Shown in pieces: positions 50,844 through 59,462 of a DNA stretch of 64,000 bases. Position 1 is the stretch's first letter. Each line of letters opens with the position of its first letter. The DNA lies in the NCBI RefSeq assembly GCF_014207955.1, contig NZ_JACHLK010000002.1, forward strand, positions 806,001-870,000. The letters run 5' to 3'. The DNA comes from Acidovorax soli. Lineage in GTDB: Bacteria; Pseudomonadota; Gammaproteobacteria; Burkholderiales; Burkholderiaceae_C. Both the position numbers and the translations under genes were made by a program. The notes beneath the pieces were generated by a model, which was not told where the DNA came from, searched no databases, and was given only the letters and a program-made list of their open reading frames with translations.

Positions 50844-51554
50844 CTACTTGAGGTAGGCAATGAGCTCCGTACGCTTGTGAATTCCTAGCGTGGAATAAAT
50901 AGATGTGAGTTGGTTGCGTATGGTTTTCTCGCTCAGCCCAAGTTGAAGCGCAATCCGTTTGTCATTCAGCCCCGCTGCAAGCAGGCGAACAATTTCTGTC
51001 TGCCTGGAAGTTAGCGAAGCTGGCCAGCTTTGTGGGCGCAAATCGGTTTTGGCAATATAGTTTAGAAAAATTGAATTCAGGTGAGGCGCAATGAAACTGA
51101 GTGCCTGGCACTGCCACTCCCTCTCGGACGGTGAAGTGTTGGCGAACCCGAAATAAGTTCCAGCATTGGAGCGGGCATTGAGAACGCCATGCCCGGCAAC
51201 GTTTTTAAATCCAAACTCCTTCATCTCTTTAATTTCAAAATCGCTGGCAAAGCCATCATGATCATCAGCATCGATGAATATCGGCTGACGTGAGGAGAAC
51301 CATTTTTTCAGCGCCCCTCTCTGCTGCAGGTCGAAGCTACCTGCCAGTTGCGCCACGTACGCATCCGAGTGGCCATGCGCGAACATGTGCGTCACGGTCA
51401 ATTGCCCCGCAACCAGTTCGCCATAAGCCATCACAACCGCCTGGAATGGATAGAGAGATTTGAGAGAACCCTCCAACCAGGCAATCAGTTCAAGTTTATC
51501 CTGCGGGGCTTTCGCAACAGCAGCACCCCACTCCCGGTGTAACCGATCCAGCAC
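50844..51554 (-). CDS. LuxR-type regulator (EpsA-like sensor domain)
   Basis: A 236-residue transcription regulator. The C-terminal GerE/LuxR HTH is clear (LTSRQTEIVRLLAAGLNDKR, IALQLGLSEKTIRNQLTSIY, STLGIHKRTELIAYL). The N-terminal 165 residues (LELIAWLEGSLKSLYPFQAV ... FGFKNVAGHGVLNA) resemble the sensor of EpsA-type regulators linked to exopolysaccharide/exosortase loci more than acyl-homoserine-lactone receptors. It precedes the two exported-protein genes on the same strand (gap 176 bases) and shares their lower GC, so it may control them. Confidence 0.85.
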   Translation of the reverse strand: MLDRLHREWGAAVAKAPQDKLELIAWLEGSLKSLYPFQAVVMAYGELVAGQLTVTHMFAHGHSDAYVAQLAGSFDLQQRGALKKWFSSRQPIFIDADDHDGFASDFEIKEMKEFGFKNVAGHGVLNARSNAGTYFGFANTSPSEREWQCQALSFIAPHLNSIFLNYIAKTDLRPQSWPASLTSRQTEIVRLLAAGLNDKRIALQLGLSEKTIRNQLTSIYSTLGIHKRTELIAYLK

Positions 51555-52074
51555 TTTCTCCCTCCCAATTGACCCATTAATTTTTGTTACCGGAAATGCA
51601 ACTACTCTAATTTGTATTGAAGGCGATCTATTGTAAAAATTTGTGCTTTAGTGTTAGAAAATCCCTCGTTCGCCGCCCTTGGGATGGGGGACAAGCAGCT
51701 GGTATATATAAGCATGCATATCACCTTTTGGATTGCCAGCACCGAGGTGCATGCGACCCAATTCACAAGACGATGAGCGCCTGTACGAAGATGTTCAGCG
51801 AACCGGGCGAGACGCAAAATGCTCCCATGGCTGAAAGGAATCGAAAAGGTGGTTGATGCCACGACCACGAGTGACTCGCGTGTGAACGCCACTCGAATAC
51901 CTGCACTTCCAACCCAATGCGCGATGTGGTGAAGGGGGGCGTACCCACTCGCCGAATTCCCAAAGATCGCCATGGAACGATTGCGCCGCGTTCAACTCCG
52001 GGCCAACATTTGGCGCTCCGTGGAGGTCACGGCAGATGGAGCCTTGAAACCAGCCAGGCCAGAGGGACAGGGGT
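51555..52074. other. 520-base gap, no gene identified
   Basis: AT-rich at the left (promoter of the LuxR gene on the minus strand, 51555-51700) and GC-rich at the right (end of the GGDEF-EAL gene). Short frames on both strands (for example 51617-51856) lack ribosome sites and recognisable sequence. The composition change and fragments suggest a junction of foreign and native DNA. Nothing else supported. Confidence 0.5.
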
Positions 52075-54330
52075 TCAGCCCGCCGGGCCCATCAGCGGGC
52101 TCCACAGGCTGGGCGTATGCTCGCGGTCGCGCATCCAGCCGGGCACGTCCGCCGCGGGCATGGGCGGCGCGATGTAAAAGCCCTGCACCAGGTCGCAGCC
52201 CTGCGCGCCCAGCACCCGCATCTGTGCCGGTGTTTCCACGCCTTCGGCAACCACCTCCATGCCCAGCCCGTGCGCGAGCTGGATGACGGCCTGCACCACA
52301 TGGCGGGCCTGTTCGCTGCTGGCCAGGTCGGTGACGAAGCTGCGGTCGATCTTGAGCTGCTGCGCCGGAATGTGGCGCAGGTGCGCCAGCGACGAGTAGC
52401 CGGTGCCAAAGTCGTCGATGGACAGGCGCACACCCAGCGCGCCGATGCGTTCGAGCGTGGCGCGCTCCTGCACCGAGTGCTCCATCATGGTCGATTCGGT
52501 GATCTCGCACTCCAGCTGCGAGGGCCGCAGCCGGTGCGCCGCCAGGGCTTGGCCGATGCGCTCCACCAGGTCGGGCTGGCGCAGCTGGTGGGGAGACAGG
52601 TTGACGGAAATGCGGCAGCGCAGGCCCTGGGCCTGCCATTGCGCCAGCTGGGCACAGGCCGTGTCGATCACCCAGTGGCCGATGGCGCCGATGAGGCCAT
52701 AGCGCTCAGCCAGCGGGATGAAGATCTCGGGGCTGACCTGGCCGAACTGCGCGTGCTCCCAGCGCAGCAGGGCCTCCAGGCCCTGCACGCGGCCCAGGGT
52801 GCAATGCACCTTGGGCTGGTAGTGCAGCACCAGGTCGCCGCGCTCCAGCGACTCGCGCAGGGCCTGGCGCATCAGCACCTCTTCGGCCCCCTCGTCGGAC
52901 ATGGACTTTTCGTACAGCACGCAGCAGCTGCCGCCGGCGCGCTTGGCCTCGTACATGGCCGCATCGGCACAGGCCAGCAGGCGGTCGCCCGAGGGCTCCT
53001 GCCGGGGGTGCAGCACCACGCCGATGGAGCACGACAGCGACACCCGGTGCCGGCCCACGGCATACGGGCGCCGCAGTGCCTCGATGATGCGGCTGCCCAG
53101 GCGCATGGAGTCTTCGCCCGCCGTGGGCGACTCGATCAGCGCCACGAACTCGTCCCCACCCAGCCGGGCCAGCAGCTCGACGCCCCGCACCACGGACTGC
53201 AGGCGCCGCGCCACCTCCTTGAGCACGGCATCGCCCGCGGCATGGCCAAAGCTGTCGTTGATGGGCTTGAAGCCATCGAGGTCGATGAACATCACGCCCA
53301 GCTCGGCGGGCTGGTCCGCGCCCGTGGCCGCGCCCTGTGCGGCAATGCGCTGCAGGGCCAGGTCCAGGCGCTCGTTGAACAGGGCGCGGTTGGGCAGGCC
53401 GCTCAGAGGGTCCTCGAAGGCCTGGCGCTGCAGCTGGTCGTTGGCGCGGCGCAGGTCGGCATTGGCCTGGCGCAGCGAGTCGGCCAGGTCGGAGATGCGG
53501 CGCTCGGCATCCCTGCGCGCGGTGACGTCGCGCGACAGGGCGATGAAGGTGGCGCCCTCCTGCCCATCCGGCCCGTCCTGCAGGCTGTCGGCCGCCTTGC
53601 GCGCCACCGACAGCTCGAACCAGCGCTCGCCATCGGGCAGGTGCAGGCGGTAGGTGCGCGGCCGGGCATGGCCCAGCGTGCGCGCCTCGGCAATGGCGGC
53701 CATGGCCAGCTCGCTCAGCTTGGGCGACAGGGCTTCGCTGACCGTGCGCCCTACCAGCGCGCGGTGGGGCGTGGCCAGCTCTTCGCTGGCAGGCACATTG
53801 CACTGGATGAAGCGGCCCTGGGCATCGAGCTCGAACAGCAGGTCGGGCAGCGCGTTCAGGATGGCGGCGTTGCGCGCCTGCGCGCGCTGCAGGTCGCGCT
53901 GGATGCCGAAGTTCTTGAGCAGGTGCAGCAGCCGATGCCCCAGGATGGGCCAGTTCACCGGCTTGGAGATGAAGTCCGTGGCGCCCGCGGCATAGGCGTT
54001 CTCGACCGAGGCCACGTCGTCATTGCCCGTGACCAGCACAATGGGCACAAACGGGCCGGCCTCGCCGCGCAGGATGCTGCACAGCTCGTAGCCATTGAGG
54101 CCGGGCATTTCCACGTCCAGCAGCACCAGCGAGCAGGCCGCCTGGCGGAACGCGCGCAGCGCCGAGGCCCCGTCCTCGGCCAGCACGGGTTCGAACCCGA
54201 GCTTGCGCACGGCGGCCCGCAGCATGGCGCGCATGCCAGGGTCGTCGTCGGCGATCAGCACCCGAACGGCGGTGGCAGCCCCCTCCTCGGGCGGCTGCCC
54301 TGCCAACGTCGCCAGGGCCACGGCGCTCAT
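52075..54330 (-). CDS. response regulator with PAS, GGDEF and EAL domains
   Basis: A 751-residue cytoplasmic protein. Receiver domain about 22-140 (VRVLIADDDPGMRAML with acidic pocket; phospho-Asp in CSLVLLDVEMPGLNGYEL; Lys in TDFISKPVNWP), PAS about 155-275, GGDEF about 305-480 with intact RLGGDEFVAL, EAL about 490-740 with intact EALLRW, IDDFGTGYSS and EGVET. It is built like a PilZ-independent, phosphorylation-controlled c-di-GMP switch. The ATG overlaps the stop of the hybrid kinase gene by 4 bases, so the kinase is almost certainly its partner. Confidence 0.95.
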   Translation of the reverse strand: MSAVALATLAGQPPEEGAATAVRVLIADDDPGMRAMLRAAVRKLGFEPVLAEDGASALRAFRQAACSLVLLDVEMPGLNGYELCSILRGEAGPFVPIVLVTGNDDVASVENAYAAGATDFISKPVNWPILGHRLLHLLKNFGIQRDLQRAQARNAAILNALPDLLFELDAQGRFIQCNVPASEELATPHRALVGRTVSEALSPKLSELAMAAIAEARTLGHARPRTYRLHLPDGERWFELSVARKAADSLQDGPDGQEGATFIALSRDVTARRDAERRISDLADSLRQANADLRRANDQLQRQAFEDPLSGLPNRALFNERLDLALQRIAAQGAATGADQPAELGVMFIDLDGFKPINDSFGHAAGDAVLKEVARRLQSVVRGVELLARLGGDEFVALIESPTAGEDSMRLGSRIIEALRRPYAVGRHRVSLSCSIGVVLHPRQEPSGDRLLACADAAMYEAKRAGGSCCVLYEKSMSDEGAEEVLMRQALRESLERGDLVLHYQPKVHCTLGRVQGLEALLRWEHAQFGQVSPEIFIPLAERYGLIGAIGHWVIDTACAQLAQWQAQGLRCRISVNLSPHQLRQPDLVERIGQALAAHRLRPSQLECEITESTMMEHSVQERATLERIGALGVRLSIDDFGTGYSSLAHLRHIPAQQLKIDRSFVTDLASSEQARHVVQAVIQLAHGLGMEVVAEGVETPAQMRVLGAQGCDLVQGFYIAPPMPAADVPGWMRDREHTPSLWSPLMGPAG

Positions 54331-56594
54331 GGGTGCGCCTCCAGCACGGCGTGCAGGGCGGCCGCGGTGCGGCGGCGGGTATCGTGCATGCGCACCAGCC
54401 CCTGGCGCACCCCATGGGCATCGTCGGCGAGCGCATGGCGCTCCACGCTGCGCATGCCTTCAGCCATCTCCAGCGCGCCAGCATGGGCGGCCGAGGACTT
54501 GAGGCCGTGGGCAATGCGCGCGGCCTGGGCCAGCCGGCCATCGGCCAGGGCCTGCTCCATGGCGGCCAGGCCCTGCGCTGCGGCGTCGAGGAAACCCGTC
54601 ACCACCTCGCGCAGCAGCCCAGTGCCGCCATGCTCGTCCAGGTACAGCAGGGTTTCGACCGCGCGCGCGTCGATGGCGGCATGGCCGTCGGCAGGCACCG
54701 CGGGCGCCTCGGGCTGTGCCTGCGGCAACACCTGGAGCCAGGGCGCCAGTGCAGCCGCCAGCGTATCAATGCCGTAGGGCTTGGCGATGAAGCCATCCAT
54801 CCCGCTGGCGCGGCAGCGCGCGGCATCGTCGGCCCCGGCATTGGCCGTGAGCGCGATGATGGGCAGGCCCGCGCCGCGGCCATCCGCCAGGCTGCGTATC
54901 GCCCGGCTGGCGGCATAGCCGTCCACCACGGGCATCTGGCAGTCCATGAGCACGGCGTCGAAGTCATGCTGGCGCACCTGCTCGATGGCCTGCGCACCGT
55001 CGTGCGCCTCGCGCCAGGCCAGGCCCAGCTTGCGCAGCATGCCCGCCGCCACGGCGCGGTTGACCGCATGGTCCTCCACCAGCAGCACCGTGCCCTGCAG
55101 CCGCGGTACCGGGGCGGCAACTGCGCCCGCTGCTGCTGTTGTTGCTACTGAAGCCGCGCCCTGCTCCGGCCCTTGCGCTGCGGCACGGGCGGGCACGGTG
55201 CCGGCCAGGGGCAGCTCCAGTTGCACCGTGAAGCGCGCCCCCGCGCCCGGCTGGCTGCGCACCGCGATGTCGCCGCCCATGGCGCGCGCCAGGTCGCGGC
55301 AGATCGCCAGCCCCAGGCCCGAGCCACCAAAGCGGCGCGTGGTCGAGCCATCGGCCTGCGCAAAGCGCTCGAAGATGCGCTCCTGCGCGTCGGCCGGTAT
55401 GCCGATGCCCGAGTCCTGCACCACGATGTCCACCTGGGCGCGCCCGGCCATCTGCGCCGGCGCCACCCATGCCTGCACGCTGACATGGCCCTGCTCGGTG
55501 AATTTGATCGCGTTGCCGATGAGGTTGGCCACGATCTGGCGCAGGCGCAGCGGGTCGCCCACCAGCTGGCACTCGGGCATCTGCCACTTCACCTGCGCCT
55601 GCAGGTCCAGGCCCTTGGCCAGTGCGGGCTGCACGAACATGGCCTGGGCCTCGCCAATCTCGCGCCGCAGATCGAATTCGGCCTGCTCCAGTTGCAACTT
55701 CCCGGCCTCGATCTTGGAGACATCGAGCACGTCGTCGATCAGCGCCAGCAGGTGCCGGCCCGAGGCCTGCACCGCGCCGGCCCACTCGCGCTGCTCGCGG
55801 CTCAACCCGCTACCGAGCAACAGCTCGTTCATGCCCAGCACGCCGTTGAGCGGCGTACGGATCTCGTGGCTGATGGTGGCCAGGAACTCGCTTTTCACCA
55901 GAGCCAGCTGCTCGGCGGCCAGACGCGCGCGCTCCAGCGCCCACTGGGCCGCATAGTCCTTGCGCACGATGAACTCGCGCCACCAGCCCACGCCCACCGC
56001 GAGCAGGAACAGCGTGACCACATGGTAGGACCAGTAGGCCACCTCGGCCGGTGAATGGCCGGGATGCCACCACAGCGTGGCGCAGAAGGCCGCCAGGATG
56101 GCCAGGCCCGCCATCAGCGCCCAGCGGAACTGCAGGCCCAGCACGATGAAGCAATAAAACTCCAGGAAGGTGAAGTTCAGGATGCCGACCCAGGAGTTCA
56201 GCCCCTCGCCGCCGGCCGCATCGATGCGCAGCAGTATCCAGAACAGGCACAGCGACACCGCCACGATGAAACCGGCCAGCACCGGCTGCCAGTGCCGGCG
56301 CGCCTGGGGCGCAAAGGTGTACGCCAGCCCGGCCAGCAGAATGGGCACGGCCACCTGCAGCCTGAGCGCGTTGACCGCCACCGCGGGGTAGGCGATCCAG
56401 TCCACCAGGAAATCGCCGAGCACCAGCACCAGGCCCAGCAGCAGCGCGCCCTGGGCGTAGCGGTGGTAGAACGAGAGGTAATGCGCGCCGAACGCGCGTT
56501 CGACCTCGGCCGGCTCGAAGCGCAGCAGCACCCGCAGACGCAGCGTGGGCGCGGCGTCCTCAGGGGGGCGGGGGATGCCGCTGGCGGAGCCCAT
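54327..56594 (-). CDS. hybrid histidine kinase with HPt domain
   Basis: A 755-residue membrane kinase. About six hydrophobic segments (45-205) form a 7TM/MASE-like sensor without a large periplasmic loop; a coiled coil leads to the H box LATISHEIRTPLNGVLGMNE (His about 242), HATPase with N box LIGNAIKFTEQ and G boxes DSGIGIPADA and FGGSGLGLAI, a receiver about 495-620 (VLLVEDHAVNRAVAAGML; Asp in DAVLMDCQMPVVDGY; Lys in GFIAKPYG) and a C-terminal HPt domain (IAHGLKSSAAHAGAL, His about 696). The complete relay (kinase, receiver, HPt) would phosphorylate the downstream GGDEF-EAL response regulator. First gene of a two-gene operon. Confidence 0.95.
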   Translation of the reverse strand: MGSASGIPRPPEDAAPTLRLRVLLRFEPAEVERAFGAHYLSFYHRYAQGALLLGLVLVLGDFLVDWIAYPAVAVNALRLQVAVPILLAGLAYTFAPQARRHWQPVLAGFIVAVSLCLFWILLRIDAAGGEGLNSWVGILNFTFLEFYCFIVLGLQFRWALMAGLAILAAFCATLWWHPGHSPAEVAYWSYHVVTLFLLAVGVGWWREFIVRKDYAAQWALERARLAAEQLALVKSEFLATISHEIRTPLNGVLGMNELLLGSGLSREQREWAGAVQASGRHLLALIDDVLDVSKIEAGKLQLEQAEFDLRREIGEAQAMFVQPALAKGLDLQAQVKWQMPECQLVGDPLRLRQIVANLIGNAIKFTEQGHVSVQAWVAPAQMAGRAQVDIVVQDSGIGIPADAQERIFERFAQADGSTTRRFGGSGLGLAICRDLARAMGGDIAVRSQPGAGARFTVQLELPLAGTVPARAAAQGPEQGAASVATTAAAGAVAAPVPRLQGTVLLVEDHAVNRAVAAGMLRKLGLAWREAHDGAQAIEQVRQHDFDAVLMDCQMPVVDGYAASRAIRSLADGRGAGLPIIALTANAGADDAARCRASGMDGFIAKPYGIDTLAAALAPWLQVLPQAQPEAPAVPADGHAAIDARAVETLLYLDEHGGTGLLREVVTGFLDAAAQGLAAMEQALADGRLAQAARIAHGLKSSAAHAGALEMAEGMRSVERHALADDAHGVRQGLVRMHDTRRRTAAALHAVLEAHP

Positions 56595-56972
56595 GGGGAA
56601 ACAATCGAAACGGTGGAACGGGCAGTTGAGAATATCCTATAACGAATTGTTACTTTTGCGCAGCCGCAATTGCCGATGGCCCCGCAGGCCAGTCGGCTGT
56701 TGGCCAGCCCACTTCCATCCACCCCACCACCCCGCCCTCAGCACAGCCTGCCGGCAATGGCGCGCAGCGCGCCCGCGCGACAGCATTCGCCCGGCGCGGC
56801 CCGGCCTGTCCACCACAGGCAGCCATAGGGCATGGGTGGGCACGGTACCAGCGGGCTGAGGTTTTGGAGAAGCCCGCTCAGAACCGTGGCATAACATGCG
56901 GCCCGGCCTGCCCGCCCGAGGCCGGGGCCTGCTGGAGCAAACACCCACAGAACGGACAGGACAGAACAAGCC
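56595..56972. other. 378-base divergent gap
   Basis: Contains the promoter of the kinase operon (AT-rich patch TATCCTATAACGAATTGTTAC at about 56634-56654, on the minus side) and leader of the + strand gene at 56973. The centre (56700-56900) is GC-rich, with no open frame that looks like protein. No RNA gene recognised. Confidence 0.45.
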
Positions 56973-58007
56973 ATGCTGATCACGCCCGCCGAGTACAAGG
57001 ACGTGCTCGATACCTATTTCATCGTCGACTGCGCGATACGCGATCGCAATGTCTTCGGCTTTGCGCTGGACCGCGTCTTCACCGATGAAGAAGTGCAAGA
57101 GGAGGAGCGCAACAACTGGGACAGCTCCCGGCGCCCCAAGCGCCTGGCCGTCTTCTACCGCGAGGACCCCGAAGGAGATCGACTGGGAGCGGAGAACCTG
57201 GGCAACTGGGGGTCCCTGCGGCTGGGGGCCATTGCAGTTCCGAAGAGCCAGTTCTTCCTCTATGAGTGGCACCAGCATCGGGTCTATGTCATCGGATCGG
57301 GTGAAGACGCCTTTGAAACCCCGCTCAGCAGCCGAACGAACCCGAATGCTCCCCTGCACGCGGGCGTGGACCGGATCAAGACCTTCAACGGCAAGGCCTT
57401 CCTGTGCGGCGGCTACCGGGGTTTTGCCGAGCGCCTGGGGCCAGACAGCTACCGCAGCCACAAGGCCCTGGTGGAGGGCTACCCACTGGACGACGACGAA
57501 AGTGGCCACGAGGGCTTCGACGACTTCGACCTGTTCGCCGAAGACGACATCTACGCCGCCGGTGGCAAGGGCGACGTGTGGCACTTCAACGGCACGGCCT
57601 GGCGGCAGATCGCCTTCCCCTTCAAGGGCTGGCTGAACACCGTGTGTTGCGGTGGCGACGGCATGGTCTATATCTCGGGCTACGAAGGCGTGACCTTCAT
57701 GGGCCGGGGCGACGAGTGGAGGCAGATCCACCACGGCGGCACCCACCTCAGCTGGCGCGACATGGTGTGGTTCGAAGACCGCGCCTGGGCCACCAGCGAC
57801 AACGGGCTATGGACCATCACGAACGGCGTTGTCGAGTTCCAGAACCACCTGCTCGCGCCCGAGATCAGCGTGTGCAGCGGCAACCTCAGCGTGGCCGATG
57901 GCGTGATGCTCATGGCCGGCCTGGGCGGTGCCTGCTTTCGCGAGAACGGGCAATGGCACAGCATCTTCACCGCAGGCCAGATGGGCAAGCTGTTGCTGGA
58001 GAAGTAA
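56973..58007 (+). CDS. propeller-like protein of unknown function
   Basis: A 344-residue soluble protein without signal. It contains repeated strand-turn-strand units with Trp and Gly: GDVWHFNGTAWRQIAFPFKG, DGMVYISGYEGVTFMGRGDE, WRDMVWFEDRAWATSDNGLW and CSGNLSVADGVMLMAGLGGA, typical of a beta-propeller or related WD-like fold. The first 60 residues (VLDTYFIVDCAIRDRNVFGF) are helical. Proteins of this look occur near secretion and immunity loci, but nothing here shows the role. Single gene, followed by the inverted-repeat element. Confidence 0.72.
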   Translation: MLITPAEYKDVLDTYFIVDCAIRDRNVFGFALDRVFTDEEVQEEERNNWDSSRRPKRLAVFYREDPEGDRLGAENLGNWGSLRLGAIAVPKSQFFLYEWHQHRVYVIGSGEDAFETPLSSRTNPNAPLHAGVDRIKTFNGKAFLCGGYRGFAERLGPDSYRSHKALVEGYPLDDDESGHEGFDDFDLFAEDDIYAAGGKGDVWHFNGTAWRQIAFPFKGWLNTVCCGGDGMVYISGYEGVTFMGRGDEWRQIHHGGTHLSWRDMVWFEDRAWATSDNGLWTITNGVVEFQNHLLAPEISVCSGNLSVADGVMLMAGLGGACFRENGQWHSIFTAGQMGKLLLEK

Positions 58008-58103
58008 AGGCGCTGGAATCCCCTGGTGCACTGGCAGCCGCACCGGGCTCAGGGCAGGCCCTGGCAGCCTGCGCAGTGAGGGTCTGGTCCTGGAGCCTGT
58101 TTC

Positions 58104-58265
58104 AGTGTCCTGAGTTGGAAGTTCGTTGAAGAAATCAATCTGCCGAAATCGCTGCCAGGCTAGGCGCAAAGCACAGCCATGCCGGGTGGCATGGCGAGCA
58201 TTTGCAACAACGCATGGCGGGGATTGTCGGTAGATTGATTCAACGAATTTCCAACTCGGGGCACT
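58104..58265. repeat. 162-base inverted-repeat (MITE-like) element
   Basis: The two ends are long imperfect inverted repeats: left AGTGTCCTGAGTTGGAAGTT (58104 on) and, inverted, AGTGCCCCGAGTTGGAAATT from 58265 inward, with continuing identity over about 40 bases (CGTTGAA, ATCAATCT and CCGA blocks). The centre has the hairpin GCCATGCC-GGGT-GGCATGGC near 58181-58200. It has no coding capacity. The size and structure fit a non-autonomous mobile or REP-type element; its right arm supplies the stop codon region of the DUF1810 gene. Confidence 0.75.
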
Positions 58266-58704
58266 AAGGCTTTTTCGCCCCTGGGCCGAGGAGCTCCAGC
58301 GTGCGGCTGTCCTTCTCCCCGCCAAAATACTTCTGCAGCACCGATGCAAAAACGCTGTCGGCCCCCGCCACCTCGGCAAACAGCGTCATGCAGGAGCGCA
58401 GTTTGAGGTCATCGGGCGAGCCGAAGACGGCATGGGCCGACGAGGCCTCGAGCGCCATCAGCAGCGCACAGCACTCCTTGATCCGGCTGCCAAGCACCGG
58501 GTGTGCGAGGTAGGACTGCGCCTCTGCGCGCGACTGGACGGCATAGCGCACGGCCATGTCGCTCTGGCCCAGGCCCTTGTACTGGGGAAAGACGAACCAC
58601 ATCCAGTGCGAGCGCTTCTTGCCGGCCTTGAGTTCGGCCAGCACCCGCTCCCACACGGGCTCCTGCGCAGCCAGAAAGCGGTCGAGGACAGGGGGCAAGG
58701 GCAT
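58264..58704 (-). CDS. DUF1810 family protein
   Basis: A 146-residue soluble protein of family DUF1810. Signature: LDRFLAAQEPVWERVLAELK, AGKKRSHWMWFVFPQYKGLG, SYLAHPVLGSRIKECCALLM and VFGSPDDLKLRSCMTLFAEV. The family is widespread and of unknown biochemical function. The TAG stop lies at the boundary of the inverted-repeat element, so the last few residues (GPGAKKP) may have been added when the element inserted. Confidence 0.92.
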   Translation of the reverse strand: MPLPPVLDRFLAAQEPVWERVLAELKAGKKRSHWMWFVFPQYKGLGQSDMAVRYAVQSRAEAQSYLAHPVLGSRIKECCALLMALEASSAHAVFGSPDDLKLRSCMTLFAEVAGADSVFASVLQKYFGGEKDSRTLELLGPGAKKP

Positions 58705-58868
58705 AGGTCGTGGGGCACAGGGCCGTAGCTTGCTCGGCAGCGCCTTGCGGGGACGCAGGGCACCACGCGTTCATGTTCATGGTACCAAGACTTGCGGTGA
58801 TGCAAGCTGCGCCGCGCGCAAAAGCAACAGTCAGGAATCCCGGGGTCCCTGCATGGCAGCCTGTACCC

Positions 58869-59096
58869 TCAATTGGGCCGCTTCATGATGACCTGGCGCA
58901 GTTCCTCGTACTCGCTGCGCGTCATGGCCTGGGCGTCGTAGGCGCGCACCAGGTCATCAAGCTCTCGGCCCTTGGAGAACTTGACGCCCTCTTGCACGGT
59001 CACACGCGAGGTGCTGCTGCTCACGCAACCGGCCAGCGATGCGAGGCAGGCGCAGGCGATGGCAACGCAGGCCATCCAACGGATATGGTTCTTCAT
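58869..59096 (-). CDS. small SHOCT-type lipoprotein 1
   Basis: A 75-residue lipoprotein: signal with lipobox LAGC (Cys at about residue 24), a short Ser-rich link and one SHOCT-like helical hairpin (ELDDLVRAYDAQAMTRSEYEELRQVIM). SHOCT domains are short oligomerisation units. A second lipoprotein of the same build follows at 59113, 16 bases upstream in transcription order, so the pair looks like an old duplication in one operon. Confidence 0.85.
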   Translation of the reverse strand: MKNHIRWMACVAIACACLASLAGCVSSSTSRVTVQEGVKFSKGRELDDLVRAYDAQAMTRSEYEELRQVIMKRPN

Positions 59097-59112
59097 GGCG
59101 TGGCCCTCCCTT

Positions 59113-59319
59113 TCACTTCACGCTGTCGATCAGCCGGCGGCGCTGGCTGTCGTATTCGCTGCGGCTCAAGGCGCCGTTGTTGAAGGCGCTCTTGAGGTCG
59201 ATCAACTGCTGGCCAATGGTGGCCTCGACCGGCGCGCGCACGACCTCGGTGGAACTGCATGCCGGCAGGGCCAGCACGGCTGCCACGGCCAGAAACGCCA
59301 TGCTTGTTGGAAACTTCAT
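59113..59319 (-). CDS. small SHOCT-type lipoprotein 2
   Basis: A 68-residue lipoprotein. ATG 59319 (after GGAGGAGGG) starts MKFPTSMAFLAVAAVLALPA with lipobox LPAC (Cys at about 21); the SHOCT-like part reads QQLIDLKSAFNNGALSRSEYDSQRRRLI. Shares G-A-L/M-[ST]-R-S-E-Y with its neighbour. Envelope-located; function unknown. Confidence 0.85.
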   Translation of the reverse strand: MKFPTSMAFLAVAAVLALPACSSTEVVRAPVEATIGQQLIDLKSAFNNGALSRSEYDSQRRRLIDSVK

Positions 59320-59462
59320 GCACCCTCCTCCTTGGATTGATATCAGGCACGGAATCCTAGCCCAGTTCGGGCCGGTCAACGGCATGCGAAATGGCGCTGG
59401 CGCGCCGCACCTTTCTCGCCCAGATGCCTGCCTTGGATTCCATCATCTATGCTCAGGCTGCC

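Noticed and set aside
56637..57746. 369-residue minus-strand frame opposite the propeller-like gene
   Set aside because: Val/Ala/Gly-rich antisense frame; the + strand frame has protein-like Trp/Gly repeats and ordinary composition.
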